Shown piece by piece: positions 8,238-18,229 of a stretch of DNA of 64,000 nucleotides. Each line of letters starts with the position of its first letter. The stretch's first letter is position 1. The translations under genes and the position numbers were made by a program. The notes under the pieces were generated by a model that saw only the letters and a program-made list of their open reading frames with translations, ran no database searches and was not told the DNA's origin. The stretch covers positions 183,688-247,687 of the forward strand of contig JAMHWD010000034.1 of NCBI GenBank assembly GCA_035911135.1, written 5' to 3'. The DNA comes from JAMHWD01 sp035911135 (GTDB taxonomy: Bacteria; Pseudomonadota; Alphaproteobacteria; Micavibrionales; Micavibrionaceae).

Positions 8238-9031
8238 GCCGCATCAAAACCACTTTTGAAACCTTGAAATCCGAAAACCGCAAGGCGCTTGTGACCTTCA
8301 TCATGGCGGGCGACCCTGATCATGAGAAATCGCTGTCCTATCTGAAATCCCTTCCCCAATCGGGCGCGGATATCATTGAACTTGGCATGCCTTTTACAGA
8401 CCCGGCCGCCGATGGTCCAGCGATCCAGCTGGCGGGTCAGCGCGCCTTGAATGGCGGCGCAAGCATGATCAAAACCCTGTCCATGGTTTCCGAATTTCGC
8501 AAGGAAAACCAAAGCACGCCGATTGTATTAATGGGATATTTCAACCCCATACATGCCTTTGGGCCGGAGCGGTTCATCAAGGCCGCGCAAGAGGCCGGGG
8601 TGGACGGGCTGATTATTGTCGATCTCCCGCCTGAAGAGGACGGGGCGTTTCGAAATTCCTGCGCGGCTGGGGGCATTGATCTTATCCGTCTTTTGACGCC
8701 GACCAGTGACGAGGCCCGCTTGCCGCTATTATTAGAAGGGGCATCCGGATTTCTTTATTATGTCTCGATCACCGGCGTGACCGGCGCGGCCAAGGCCGAC
8801 CCGAAAGCTTTAAAGCCGCATCTGGATATGATCCGCCGCCATACTGACCTGCCCATTGCCATCGGCTTTGGGATCAGAACGCCGGGTGATGCGGCGGCCA
8901 TAGCGCAAGTTGCCGATGCGGTGGTGGTAGGATCAGCGCTGATTGCCACGATTGCTGGATCTGATGACCCGATAACGCAGCTCCAGACTCAAGTCAAGGA
9001 TCTGGCGGCGGGTCTTCAAAAGAGGGCTTAG
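8234..9031 (+). CDS. trpA: tryptophan synthase alpha chain
   Basis: TrpA cleaves indole-3-glycerol phosphate and channels indole to TrpB. The 265-residue TIM barrel has DIIELGMPFTDPAADGP, holding the first catalytic acid, a second acid in IIVDLPPEE, and the loop YYVSITGVTGA. The start overlaps the stop of the effector-binding gene. The last bases overlap, tail to tail, with the glycosyltransferase-like gene on the opposite strand. Confidence 0.96.
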   Translation: MSRIKTTFETLKSENRKALVTFIMAGDPDHEKSLSYLKSLPQSGADIIELGMPFTDPAADGPAIQLAGQRALNGGASMIKTLSMVSEFRKENQSTPIVLMGYFNPIHAFGPERFIKAAQEAGVDGLIIVDLPPEEDGAFRNSCAAGGIDLIRLLTPTSDEARLPLLLEGASGFLYYVSITGVTGAAKADPKALKPHLDMIRRHTDLPIAIGFGIRTPGDAAAIAQVADAVVVGSALIATIAGSDDPITQLQTQVKDLAAGLQKRA

Positions 9032-9906
9032 GACCCGAAGAAATCCGGCATCATATGCTGGCCGGAATTGATGCCGTTCTCGATGTATAAAGACTTGTCC
9101 CGCAAGGGCGTTCCCATGGGCGGGCACTGGCTCATGACGCCCAGCATTTTTTGGGAAGGCGCAAGGCCGCATAACTCTTCATAATGGCCGATGGCCCGGC
9201 GGTAAACGGCATAGCCGTTATCCATATTGCTAACAGCCACACGCGTATCGTCAATCATCTCCTGCAGGAAGTTACAGACCCGGCGCTGCTCAGTCACAGC
9301 CATAAATCCATTTTCATAAATTACTCTTCCGTCATCTTTCTTGACCATGCCAAAAGCCAGACCGTGGTTTTTCAGGCGGTTATGCAGGCGCGGAGCATCC
9401 AGACGCAAATCAGCGTTATCCAGATCGCTATATATCGCGCAACCCGCCCCTTCGCTAAGCACATGGCTCAGGATCAGCAACCTTGCATAATCGACGCGCC
9501 CCCAGATTGTCGTGCCGCGCCCGGCTGGTTTTTGGCCCTGTGCCATCATCTTGGCGCGGTGGTTGGGGTCAAATACTTCGGGATCACCGCGGTATTCCGC
9601 AATTTCCTGCAAGGAGCGCAGACGAAAATTGGGCGCATTGGCGATATAAAGATGCGATTGGAGCATAAAGCCGCTGGTATCATCCAGTAATGCCGTATCC
9701 GTCCAGAGCGTAAAGCGCGCCCCCTTATAACGGGCGGCATTCTCCAGCGCCATATCCACAGCGCTCAAAGGAACGGAACACAAAGCCGCGCGTCCCGGCG
9801 CATCCGGATGTGCATTGATCCATAGATAATGCACATCCAGCCCCTGATGGCGGGGCCGGGCAGTCATATTACGGGCGACCTTGTCAAAATCAGGTTTTGA
9901 TGGCAT
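9028..9906 (-). CDS. glycosyltransferase-like protein with DxD motif (GT32/TcdA-TcdB-like fold)
   Basis: The 292-residue product begins with a strand HYLWINAHPD, similar to the IHxIWxG start of sugar-transferring GT-A enzymes. It has a central GRVDYARLLIL...YSDLDNADL region in which DLD fits the metal-binding DxD motif after the typical R-x-x-x-L helix. No signal peptide or membrane segment is visible. I set the start at ATG 9906, with AGGG upstream, rather than at a TTG six bases earlier. It is a lone minus-strand gene inserted in a plus-strand biosynthetic run. The sugar donor and acceptor cannot be told. Confidence 0.55.
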   Translation of the reverse strand: MPSKPDFDKVARNMTARPRHQGLDVHYLWINAHPDAPGRAALCSVPLSAVDMALENAARYKGARFTLWTDTALLDDTSGFMLQSHLYIANAPNFRLRSLQEIAEYRGDPEVFDPNHRAKMMAQGQKPAGRGTTIWGRVDYARLLILSHVLSEGAGCAIYSDLDNADLRLDAPRLHNRLKNHGLAFGMVKKDDGRVIYENGFMAVTEQRRVCNFLQEMIDDTRVAVSNMDNGYAVYRRAIGHYEELCGLAPSQKMLGVMSQCPPMGTPLRDKSLYIENGINSGQHMMPDFFGS

Positions 9907-9950
9907 GAGCAACCCTAAAACAAAGTTTTTATTATGTCAATATATTAGCC

Positions 9951-9980
9951 TTGACTTTTGCCCCCGATATCTGCGATTTT
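9951..9980 (+). promoter_or_regulatory. possible sigma-70 promoter of accD
   Basis: TTGACT (9951-9956) is followed after 18 bases by GATTTT (9975-9980). It sits in the only gap between the reverse-strand glycosyltransferase gene and accD, so a new promoter is needed somewhere here. The -10 match is weak. Confidence 0.35.
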
Positions 9981-10018
9981 AAGCGTCCTTGAACCAAGGT
10001 ATATAAGAGAAAACTGAT

Positions 10019-11011
10019 ATGAACTGGCTTTCAAATTTTATCCGTCCCAAAATCAGCTCCTTTGTAGAATCAAAGGAGATCCCGGATAATCTCTGGCAGA
10101 AATGCGATTCCTGCGAAGGCATGCTGTTTCACCGCGACCTGAAAGACAACTTGAATGTCTGCTATCACTGCGGCCATCATCTGCGGATCGGCGTGAAAGA
10201 ACGCCTTGCGATTATTTTCGATGACGGCAAGTATGAGAATATCGAGCTGCCCAAGGTGGCGCTTGATCCTTTAAAATTCCGCGACACCAAGAAATACACG
10301 GACCGCCTGAAGGAAACGCAAGGCAAGACAGGCTTGAAAGACGCCATGACGATTGCCAAGGGCACGATTGGCGGCCAGCGCGCGGTGATTGCCGCCTTTA
10401 ATTTCAATTTCATGGGCGGATCCATGGGCATGGCGGTGGGCGAATCCATCGTCAAGGCCGCCGAGATTGCCCTGGTGGACCGTGCGGCGCTGATTGCTAT
10501 TCCGGCTTCGGGCGGGGCGCGCATGCAAGAAGGCATGCTCTCCCTTGTCCAGATGCCGCGCTCGATTATCGCGGTGGAAATGGTCAAGGATGCCGGGCTT
10601 CCTTATATCGTTCTTCTGACCGACCCCACCACCGGCGGGGTCAGCGCATCCTTTGCCATGCTGGGCGATATCCAGATGGCCGAACCGGGCAGCATGATCG
10701 GCTTTGCCGGACGCCGCGTGATTGAGGAAACCGTCCGCGAGAAACTGCCCAAAGATTTCCAGACGGCTGAATACTTACGTGATCACGGCATGGTCGATAT
10801 GGTCGTGCCGCGCAAGGAACTCCATGCCACAATCGGGCGCATCCTGAATTTGCTGATGCTCAAAAGCGCCAAATCCGCGCGCGCCGGTGGCCCCGGCACA
10901 GGCTACACCAATGGCAGCGGCAAGCCGTTCCATCAGGGCGGATCCGCATCCGGATTTTCGCTCTCCGCGGCGAATGAAGATGACAATGCCGACAAAAAAT
11001 CGGCCGCCTGA
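10019..11011 (+). CDS. accD: acetyl-CoA carboxylase carboxyltransferase subunit beta
   Basis: AccD and AccA form the carboxyltransferase that makes malonyl-CoA for fatty acid synthesis. The 330-residue protein has an N-terminal four-cysteine zinc ribbon (CDSC at about residues 30-33, CYHC about 19 residues later) and the crotonase-fold core with IPASGGARMQEG and PTTGGVSASFAMLGD. The C-terminal 45 residues are Gly- and Ser-rich and probably disordered. It is followed after 10 bases by folC, the standard accD-folC pair. Confidence 0.96.
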   Translation: MNWLSNFIRPKISSFVESKEIPDNLWQKCDSCEGMLFHRDLKDNLNVCYHCGHHLRIGVKERLAIIFDDGKYENIELPKVALDPLKFRDTKKYTDRLKETQGKTGLKDAMTIAKGTIGGQRAVIAAFNFNFMGGSMGMAVGESIVKAAEIALVDRAALIAIPASGGARMQEGMLSLVQMPRSIIAVEMVKDAGLPYIVLLTDPTTGGVSASFAMLGDIQMAEPGSMIGFAGRRVIEETVREKLPKDFQTAEYLRDHGMVDMVVPRKELHATIGRILNLLMLKSAKSARAGGPGTGYTNGSGKPFHQGGSASGFSLSAANEDDNADKKSAA

Positions 11012-11021
11012 AACCAGATAG

Positions 11022-12368
11022 ATGCACCCCGCCGATCTCACCCATCCCAGCCCGGCTTTGACAGCCAAGCTGGAGTGTCTCTTTGGCTTGAATAAAGGCG
11101 GGCGGGCCATTGAACCGGGCTTTCGCCCTGCCTATACAAAGTTACTGGCGCGGCTGGGCAATCCGCATTTAAACCTGCCGCCCATCATCCATATCGCCGG
11201 AACCAATGGCAAGGGATCCATTGCCGCCATGCTGCGCGCGATATTCACAGCCGCCGGATACAAGGCCCATGTTTATACATCCCCGCATCTGCTGCGGTTC
11301 AATGAACGGATCGTTTTGGGCGGTGCGGTCATTGATGATACCGCGCTTGAGGCCCTGATTGATGAGGCGCTGGCGGCCAATGGTGATGAACCTGTTACAT
11401 TTTTTGAAATCACCACCGCGATGGCCTTTGCCGCGTTCAGCCGCAATCCAGCGGATATCCTGATCCTGGAGACGGGTCTGGGCGGACGGGCCGATTGTAC
11501 TAACATCATTGCGAAACCATACGTTTCGATTATCAGCAAGATATCCTACGACCATACCCAGTTTTTAGGGGATGATCTTGTCGCCATCGGCGCGGAAAAA
11601 GCCGGAATCATGAAAGAAAGCGTTCCTTGCATTCTGGGATATCAAATGCATGGCCCGGAACGAGAATCCCTTATGGATATGTTTGTGGGTGTTTCCGGGG
11701 ATAAAAAATGCCAGATTTCTGCGGCGGAGCGCGATTGGCGCGCTGAACCATCACGCACCGGGATGCGCTTCATCCGGGATGGCCAGAGCACCGAATATCC
11801 CCGCCCCGCTTTGGAAGGGGATCATCAGATTGAAAATGCCGGGGCAGCAATCGCAGCGATCCGGATTTTATCGCCGCATTTCAAGATCACGGACCAACAT
11901 ATCGCACAAGGCCTCACATCGGTGCACTGGCCGGGCCGCATGCAACGCCTTGGTCATTTGCTGACCCATAAGCCGGGCTGGTCTCTCTGGTATGATGGCG
12001 GGCACAACGACAGCGCCGCGGATGCCATCGCCGCCCAGCTCAAAATCTGGCAGACGCAAACAGGCCACAAAACCCATCTCATTCTGGGCATGAAGGACGA
12101 TAAGGATGCAGGACGTTTTTTAAAGCCGTTATTGCCGCATCTACAATCCATCACCCTGACCGCTTTGCCTGATACGGGCGGGCAACTGGATGAGGCCACA
12201 TTGAAGAGCCATCTGGAGCATGCGCCTGTATTATATTGCGGTTATCATGCCGACCTCACAGATGCTATGGAAAGCATTATCAGGCGCGATCCGGCGGAGC
12301 GCGGCCATATCCTGATAACAGGGTCATTATATCTGGCCGCCAAAATCCCCGGCTTTGCAGGGGTTTAA
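11022..12368 (+). CDS. folC: bifunctional folylpolyglutamate synthase / dihydrofolate synthase
   Basis: FolC adds glutamate to dihydropteroate and then to folates. The 448-residue Mur-ligase-fold protein has the ATP loop AGTNGKGS (about residues 49-56), the SPHLLRFNERI strand, ETGLGGRADCTN, and the DHTQFLGD stretch. The C-terminal domain (about 300-448) includes YDGGHN. It follows accD closely; after it the conserved biosynthetic run ends and the ChvI/ChvG genes begin. Confidence 0.95.
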   Translation: MHPADLTHPSPALTAKLECLFGLNKGGRAIEPGFRPAYTKLLARLGNPHLNLPPIIHIAGTNGKGSIAAMLRAIFTAAGYKAHVYTSPHLLRFNERIVLGGAVIDDTALEALIDEALAANGDEPVTFFEITTAMAFAAFSRNPADILILETGLGGRADCTNIIAKPYVSIISKISYDHTQFLGDDLVAIGAEKAGIMKESVPCILGYQMHGPERESLMDMFVGVSGDKKCQISAAERDWRAEPSRTGMRFIRDGQSTEYPRPALEGDHQIENAGAAIAAIRILSPHFKITDQHIAQGLTSVHWPGRMQRLGHLLTHKPGWSLWYDGGHNDSAADAIAAQLKIWQTQTGHKTHLILGMKDDKDAGRFLKPLLPHLQSITLTALPDTGGQLDEATLKSHLEHAPVLYCGYHADLTDAMESIIRRDPAERGHILITGSLYLAAKIPGFAGV

Positions 12369-12446
12369 AATCACGGCCCGGGCTGCCCTTGCATCCGTTT
12401 GCTTTTGACCCCACAATATATCCAGCAAACAGGACCCGCATAGAAC

Positions 12447-13169
12447 ATGAGCATAGAAACCGATACATCCTCAAGCCCCGTCATTGCCCTGGTGGATGAT
12501 GACCGTAACATTACCACCTCTGTGTCGATGGCACTGGAGGCTGAAGGGTACAAGGTCATTATTTTTCATGACGGCGAGGCCGGCCTGAAAGGCATTACCG
12601 AGAACAAACCCAATATGGCGGTTCTGGACATCAAGATGCCGCGCATGGACGGGCTGGAGCTTCTGACAAAATTACGCGAAAGCTCGAACCTGCCCGTGAT
12701 ATTCCTGACCTCCAAGGATGATGAGGTTGACGAGATTATCGGCCTGCGTATGGGCGCGGATGATTACATTACCAAGCCTTTTTCCCAGCGCCTGCTGATC
12801 GAGCGCATCCGGGCGCTGCTGCGCCGCCAGAGTGCGGAACTACGCAGCCCTGCCGCCGAAACCCCGGATGAGGGCATTGTATCGGGCGATCTGATGCTGG
12901 ATGATAACCGCCATCTTTGCACATGGAAAGGCGAACCGCTGAGCCTGACGGTGACGGAATATCTGCTGATCAAGGCCCTTGCCTCCAATCCCGGCCATGT
13001 CCGCAACAGAGACCAGTTGATCGACATGGCATATGGTGAGAATATCTATGTAGATGACAGAACCGTCGATTCCCACATCAAACGAGTCCGCAAAAAATTC
13101 AAAGCCATCGACCCGGATTTCAACCGGATCGAAACCCTCTATGGCATCGGATACCGTTACAACGCCTGA
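12447..13169 (+). CDS. chvI: ChvI-family response regulator
   Basis: The 240-residue OmpR-type regulator has a receiver domain with the acidic pocket VDDD (about residues 17-19), phospho-acceptor Asp61 in VLDIKMPRMDG and the conserved TSKDDEVDEI and DDYITKPF. A winged-helix DNA-binding domain (about 145-238) ends VKRVRKKF...TLYGIGYRY. The partner kinase gene starts inside its 3' end. ChvI/ChvG systems govern envelope and acid responses in alphaproteobacteria and are usually next to HPr-kinase genes and ahcY, as partly seen here. Confidence 0.85.
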   Translation: MSIETDTSSSPVIALVDDDRNITTSVSMALEAEGYKVIIFHDGEAGLKGITENKPNMAVLDIKMPRMDGLELLTKLRESSNLPVIFLTSKDDEVDEIIGLRMGADDYITKPFSQRLLIERIRALLRRQSAELRSPAAETPDEGIVSGDLMLDDNRHLCTWKGEPLSLTVTEYLLIKALASNPGHVRNRDQLIDMAYGENIYVDDRTVDSHIKRVRKKFKAIDPDFNRIETLYGIGYRYNA

Positions 13170-14862
13170 ACCGCGCCCATCCGAAAGCGCGGAGCTTGAT
13201 CGCCTGCTCGATCTCTACTGGGGCGGGGCTGAACGGCGCATTACCGGCCTGACCATCAAAATCATGGGCGTAAACGCCATTGCCTTGCTTATCCTGATGC
13301 TGGGCGTTTTATATCTGGGACAATCGCAAAATTATATTATCGAAGCCAAGCTGCAGACTCTGGATACCGAAATCAGCCTCTTATCCGCCGCCATCTCAGC
13401 CGGCGCGCTGGATGAGGTGAGCGCCGGGGAAAATGCGCTGGCCTCCCATGAACAAGCCATTCGCCAGATCGTGCGGGAGCTGGGCAGCTCGATCCGCAGC
13501 AATATCAAGATTGTAGATGCGCAGGGCAAGTTGTTGCTGGATCTCAACAAGCCTTTCATACCGCATCAAAAAGCCGCGCTGGCGCCGGAGGATCTGAACC
13601 GGTTTTTCACGATCCAGATCCTGAAAGATTTCACCGCCTTTATCATCTCACTGCTGCCCGATGGCCGGGTTTTGCCGACATATCCTTTAAAGGAGGATTA
13701 CGAATCCTTCCTGAACTGGCAACCCGATGTGATTGCGGCGCTGGATGGCAATATTGCCATTACCGCCTGGACCGACAAAAGCAACAACATCATCCTGACC
13801 GCCGCCGGACCTTTGCATGCCAAGGGCGACATCAAGGGCGCCATCCTGCTAAGCCGCCTTGCCACGGATATTGAATCCGAAATCGTTGATGTCTGGCTGG
13901 ATATTATCCGCATCTTTCTGGGCACGCTGCTGATCACCATCCTGATTTCCATCTATTTCTCCGGCACGATTGCAAGGCCCTTGAAAAGACTGGCCGGGGC
14001 GGCAGAGAATTTTCGCAAGAAATACGGTGATGCTTCCGATATCCCGGACCTGAGCGCGCGCCATGATGAGATTGGCGAATTGTCTGTGGTTCTTCGCAAC
14101 ATGGTCAAGGCCCTGAAAGACAGGATGGATACGATCGAGGCCTTTGCCGCCGATGTGGCGCATGAATTGAAAAATCCGCTGACCTCTCTCAAAAGCGCCG
14201 TAGAGACCGCCCTGATCGTCAAAAAGAAAGAGGATCTGGATAAATTGCTGGATATCATCCAGCATGATGTCACGCGCCTTGACCGGCTGATCACCGATAT
14301 CTCAAGCGCCTCAAAACTCGATGCGGAACTCTCGCGCTCGATCTTTACGCCTGTCGATACACAAAGCCTGTTGCAGAACCTGCTGGACAATCTCAAAGCG
14401 CCGCTGGAACGCGGACGCAAGAAAACCGCCAGCGCTATCACGACACGGCATAATGTCACGATCAATTTTACGATCGAACATGAAGGCCCGTATATGGTCA
14501 TCGGTTCTGCCGGAAGGCTGGCGCAGGTTTTTCAAAACCTGCTGGATAACGCCCAGTCATTCTCGCCCGAAGGCGGCAATATTATCATGACGCTCTCAAA
14601 ACGTCTGGGCGCGGTGATTGTCACCATTGAGGATGAAGGGCCGGGCATACCCGAAAGCAAGCTGGAGACCATCTTCGACCGGTTTTATTCCGAACGCCCC
14701 GAAAGCGAGGACTTTGGCAACCACTCAGGTCTGGGGCTGTTTATCTGCCGCCAGATCATCGAGGCGCATCAAGGGCGCATCTTTGCCGAGAATAAAAAGG
14801 ATGACGCCGGCCAGACAACCGGCGCGCGTTTCACCGTTATTCTCAATCAAGGGAAAAGCTGA
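13141..14862 (+). CDS. chvG: ChvG-family membrane sensor histidine kinase
   Basis: The 573-residue kinase has a transmembrane helix near residue 40-60, a periplasmic region of about 200 residues, a second transmembrane helix (LDIIRIFLGTLLITILISIYF), a HAMP domain, the H-box VAHELKNPLTSLKSA, an N-box NLLDNAQSF, and G-boxes DEGPGIP and GLGLFICR. The start is placed at ATG 13141, which overlaps chvI by 29 bases; longer frames to 13054 are simply chvI read in another phase. In many relatives hprK, an EIIA-Man gene and ptsH follow chvG; here none of them does. Confidence 0.85.
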   Translation: MASDTVTTPEPRPSESAELDRLLDLYWGGAERRITGLTIKIMGVNAIALLILMLGVLYLGQSQNYIIEAKLQTLDTEISLLSAAISAGALDEVSAGENALASHEQAIRQIVRELGSSIRSNIKIVDAQGKLLLDLNKPFIPHQKAALAPEDLNRFFTIQILKDFTAFIISLLPDGRVLPTYPLKEDYESFLNWQPDVIAALDGNIAITAWTDKSNNIILTAAGPLHAKGDIKGAILLSRLATDIESEIVDVWLDIIRIFLGTLLITILISIYFSGTIARPLKRLAGAAENFRKKYGDASDIPDLSARHDEIGELSVVLRNMVKALKDRMDTIEAFAADVAHELKNPLTSLKSAVETALIVKKKEDLDKLLDIIQHDVTRLDRLITDISSASKLDAELSRSIFTPVDTQSLLQNLLDNLKAPLERGRKKTASAITTRHNVTINFTIEHEGPYMVIGSAGRLAQVFQNLLDNAQSFSPEGGNIIMTLSKRLGAVIVTIEDEGPGIPESKLETIFDRFYSERPESEDFGNHSGLGLFICRQIIEAHQGRIFAENKKDDAGQTTGARFTVILNQGKS

Positions 14863-14876
14863 AAATCAGTCCAGAC

Positions 14877-14993
14877 CTAGCGGCCCATGCCGGGAGCGCC
14901 GGGATCAGCCGTGAAAGTAAATGAGCCTCTTTCGGGATTGCAAACATCCGCAAAAGCGCTGCACAGATCTTTAAGTTCAAGTTTGGAAGCCAT
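14877..14993 (-). CDS. small hypothetical protein (38 aa), coupled to the upstream gene
   Basis: This short frame reads MASKLELKDLC...FTADPGAPGMGR and is preceded by AAAAGGGTG at a good distance from ATG 14993. Its start lies inside the last codons of the 130-residue gene, whose stop is at 14977, so the two overlap by 17 bases and look coupled. No family is recognised. The composition is protein-like rather than shadow-like, because nothing is coded on the other strand here. It remains a prediction. Confidence 0.4.
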   Translation of the reverse strand: MASKLELKDLCSAFADVCNPERGSFTFTADPGAPGMGR

Positions 14994-15369
14994 CGAATAC
15001 ACCCTTTTCTATAACCATTATAGCATTCTCTATAGACGTTCCGGCTCCGTCATGACTACGGAAAATGACCTTATGGTCTGTTTCGTCCGGACTATCTGGA
15101 ACAATAGTATATAAAATTCGGGCTTTCGTCAAATTACTTAAGTTCAAGGTCCGTTTCCGGCCGTTCATCAGGGCCATCAGATTGACAAGGCGGCTCTCGG
15201 TCAGCTCCTTGGCCTCGGTCAACTCCAGCACTGTATAGCTGCCGACAGGCTCATAATCGCCCTTATTTTCCTTGAACTGGCAAATCTGATAGGAACGCGC
15301 CGTCACGGGGCTGGGCCGGGTGATAAATTCCGGGCGTTCGCTTTCTTCTTTAAAATCCTTGATACTCAT
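14977..15369 (-). CDS. hypothetical protein (130 aa), between chvG and ahcY
   Basis: The product starts MSIKDFKEESERPEF and is soluble, with no signal peptide or membrane helix. It contains a beta-rich centre (YEPVGSYTVLELTEAKELTESRLVNLMALMNG) and is fairly basic. I do not recognise a family. It is divergent from ahcY and sits where hprK, manX and ptsH stand in many alphaproteobacteria. The start codon faces the ahcY leader, so the 120-base gap probably holds promoters for both directions. Confidence 0.6.
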   Translation of the reverse strand: MSIKDFKEESERPEFITRPSPVTARSYQICQFKENKGDYEPVGSYTVLELTEAKELTESRLVNLMALMNGRKRTLNLSNLTKARILYTIVPDSPDETDHKVIFRSHDGAGTSIENAIMVIEKGVFDGFQT

Positions 15370-15405
15370 GAAAAATGCCTAAAAACGGGGGTTTTGCGCT
15401 GAAAT

Positions 15406-15485
15406 TAACACTTGGATTATCCCGGTAATAAGGGTAAAGAATTCAAAGCCTTTTGAAAAGCGCGAAAAACCAAGATCAAGTGTTA
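15406..15485 (+). promoter_or_regulatory. ahcY: long-range stem in the ahcY leader touching the ribosome-binding site
   Basis: TAACACTTG (15406-15414) is perfectly complementary to CAAGTGTTA (15477-15485). The 3' arm overlaps the start of the AGGAG site of ahcY, so closing the stem could hide the ribosome-binding site. The enclosed 62 bases hold only weak additional pairing. It does not match a SAM or SAH riboswitch that I can recognise. Confidence 0.4.
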
Positions 15486-15497
15486 GGAGAAATGACC

Positions 15498-16808
<1,311 letters not shown>

Positions 16809-16831
16809 GCGCTCATAAGTTCTTAAAATAC

Positions 16832-16867
16832 AAAACCCGGCCCCATTATCGAAAGGCCGGGTTTTTT
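16832..16867 (+). terminator. terminator of ahcY
   Basis: AAAACCCGGCC (16832-16842) pairs perfectly with GGCCGGGTTTT (16855-16865), and the run continues to six Ts. The symmetric A and T tails allow use from both strands, and a minus-strand gene ends 15 bases to the right. Confidence 0.9.
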
Positions 16868-16881
16868 AATAAGAAAATTAT

Positions 16882-18093
16882 CTACATGCCAGAGGGCCTC
16901 ATACCCATACAGGCCATCTTGTTTTCTTCTGTCTTATCACCCAAAAAGAAAGAGGCGATCGCGCCGCGTTCCGGTAATTGCATAGCCGTGATCCGTTGCC
17001 CCAGCGCATCAATTTCCTCAACCGGAAACCCGGCCGCACCCCATTGCGAGGAAGAAATGCCTGTTGTATGCGCTATGCTGCGGATCTCTTTATAGTATCG
17101 CGCCAAGCCATCTGCCACATCGTCATACCCTTCATCCTCGCATACCTGTTCCAGATCGGAATTTTCAGCAAGGCTGTAACGTTCATTGGCTTCGTCCAGC
17201 AATCTTTGCACATGGATCTTTGCACTTTCCAGCTGCTGCGCTTCAATAGTTTCAACCGAGAATCCAGTTCGCGCCTTTATTTCCTCCTCGACCTGCTCCA
17301 GATGCAGCGGATCATTCAGATCAAGCCCGTCACGGCCTGCCACATACAGCATTGCGAGATGCACATCCCCGTGCAATGCATCATAGGCATCATCAATCCG
17401 ATCATAATTTTGGGCTGTGGTTGTTCTTTGTACATCATCCGCCATCTTGCTTTTGAGGACATCAAACACAAAGGCATCATACTGCTCGGCGTTCAGTCCA
17501 ATGCCAGCCTCGATAGCGGCATTATGTGGGCTGATCTGATGATAAAGGGTGCGATTATAGCGATCCGCATCAGTCATCAGGCCAAAACCCGCGCCCGTAT
17601 CCACCAGTATTTGATTGAAATTTCTAAAATGCGTAAGGGCGCTATAATCTTCGCCTGCATCCATTTTTTCAAGCATAGCGTTGAATTCTGTCCGCAGCAT
17701 ATTATCTTGCAGGGCCTCTTTGAGTTCACGCAGCTGTTCAGGGGTGAAAGGCTCTTGCACCGCGCTTAATTCCGGATTGATAAGTCCGGCCAGAACGCGT
17801 TCATCATCGCTTTTGCCTGACAATCCTTCGATCATGGAAATATAGGATTTATATTGCTCTTGCGTCACCTCGCGGACCGGGTTTTCACGCAGATCCTCCC
17901 GCAGGTAATATAAAATCTGCGCCTCTTCCGCGCGATCGGCAAAATCAAAGCCCCGTTCCATGGCGGCCTCGATATCTTCCAAGCCCTTTAATATAGGGCC
18001 GATATCCATGCCGCCCCCTCCACCGCCGCGGCCATGCCCGCCGCCAGAACCACCCGCGCTCCTACCCATCACATAGCCTAAGAAAAACGACAT
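16882..18093 (-). CDS. hypothetical protein with Gly-rich N-terminus (403 aa)
   Basis: The product begins MSFFLGYVMGRSAGG, a short hydrophobic stretch, followed by a Gly/His linker (about residues 13-30) and then about 370 residues of acidic, mostly helical sequence (for example ILKGLEDIEAAMERGFDFAD). No catalytic motif or known domain is recognised, and the hydrophobic start is too short for a clear signal peptide. The ATG at 18093 has GGGAG upstream and is preferred to a TTG just before it. Three TTAA half-sites 11 bases apart lie about 60-85 bases upstream, which suggests CtrA control. Confidence 0.7.
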   Translation of the reverse strand: MSFFLGYVMGRSAGGSGGGHGRGGGGGGMDIGPILKGLEDIEAAMERGFDFADRAEEAQILYYLREDLRENPVREVTQEQYKSYISMIEGLSGKSDDERVLAGLINPELSAVQEPFTPEQLRELKEALQDNMLRTEFNAMLEKMDAGEDYSALTHFRNFNQILVDTGAGFGLMTDADRYNRTLYHQISPHNAAIEAGIGLNAEQYDAFVFDVLKSKMADDVQRTTTAQNYDRIDDAYDALHGDVHLAMLYVAGRDGLDLNDPLHLEQVEEEIKARTGFSVETIEAQQLESAKIHVQRLLDEANERYSLAENSDLEQVCEDEGYDDVADGLARYYKEIRSIAHTTGISSSQWGAAGFPVEEIDALGQRITAMQLPERGAIASFFLGDKTEENKMACMGMRPSGM

Positions 18094-18152
18094 CAAACAC
18101 TCCCTTTATAATTTTTTATGTTAATAGTATTTTCATAAATACAAAGAATTTC

Positions 18153-18178
18153 TTAAAACTTGGTTAAGATTTCTTTAA
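18153..18178 (-). promoter_or_regulatory. tandem TTAA-N7-TTAA-N7-TTAA, CtrA-like sites
   Basis: TTAA occurs at 18153, 18164 and 18175, each separated by exactly seven bases. This gives two overlapping CtrA-type boxes upstream of the 403-residue hypothetical gene. The consensus is TTAA-N7-TTAAC; here the fifth bases are G and A, so the match is good but not perfect. The region is AT-rich, which raises the chance level. Confidence 0.5.
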
Positions 18179-18229
18179 ATTATGAAAAATTTAACAATCG
18201 GGCGTTATAATGCGGCCAAGGACTGGGCC

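Noticed and set aside
16978..17769. 263-residue plus-strand frame opposite the 403-residue hypothetical gene
   Set aside because: The minus-strand gene has a good ribosome-binding site, upstream regulatory sites and protein-like composition; the plus frame is Cys/Ile/His-rich and has no start signal.
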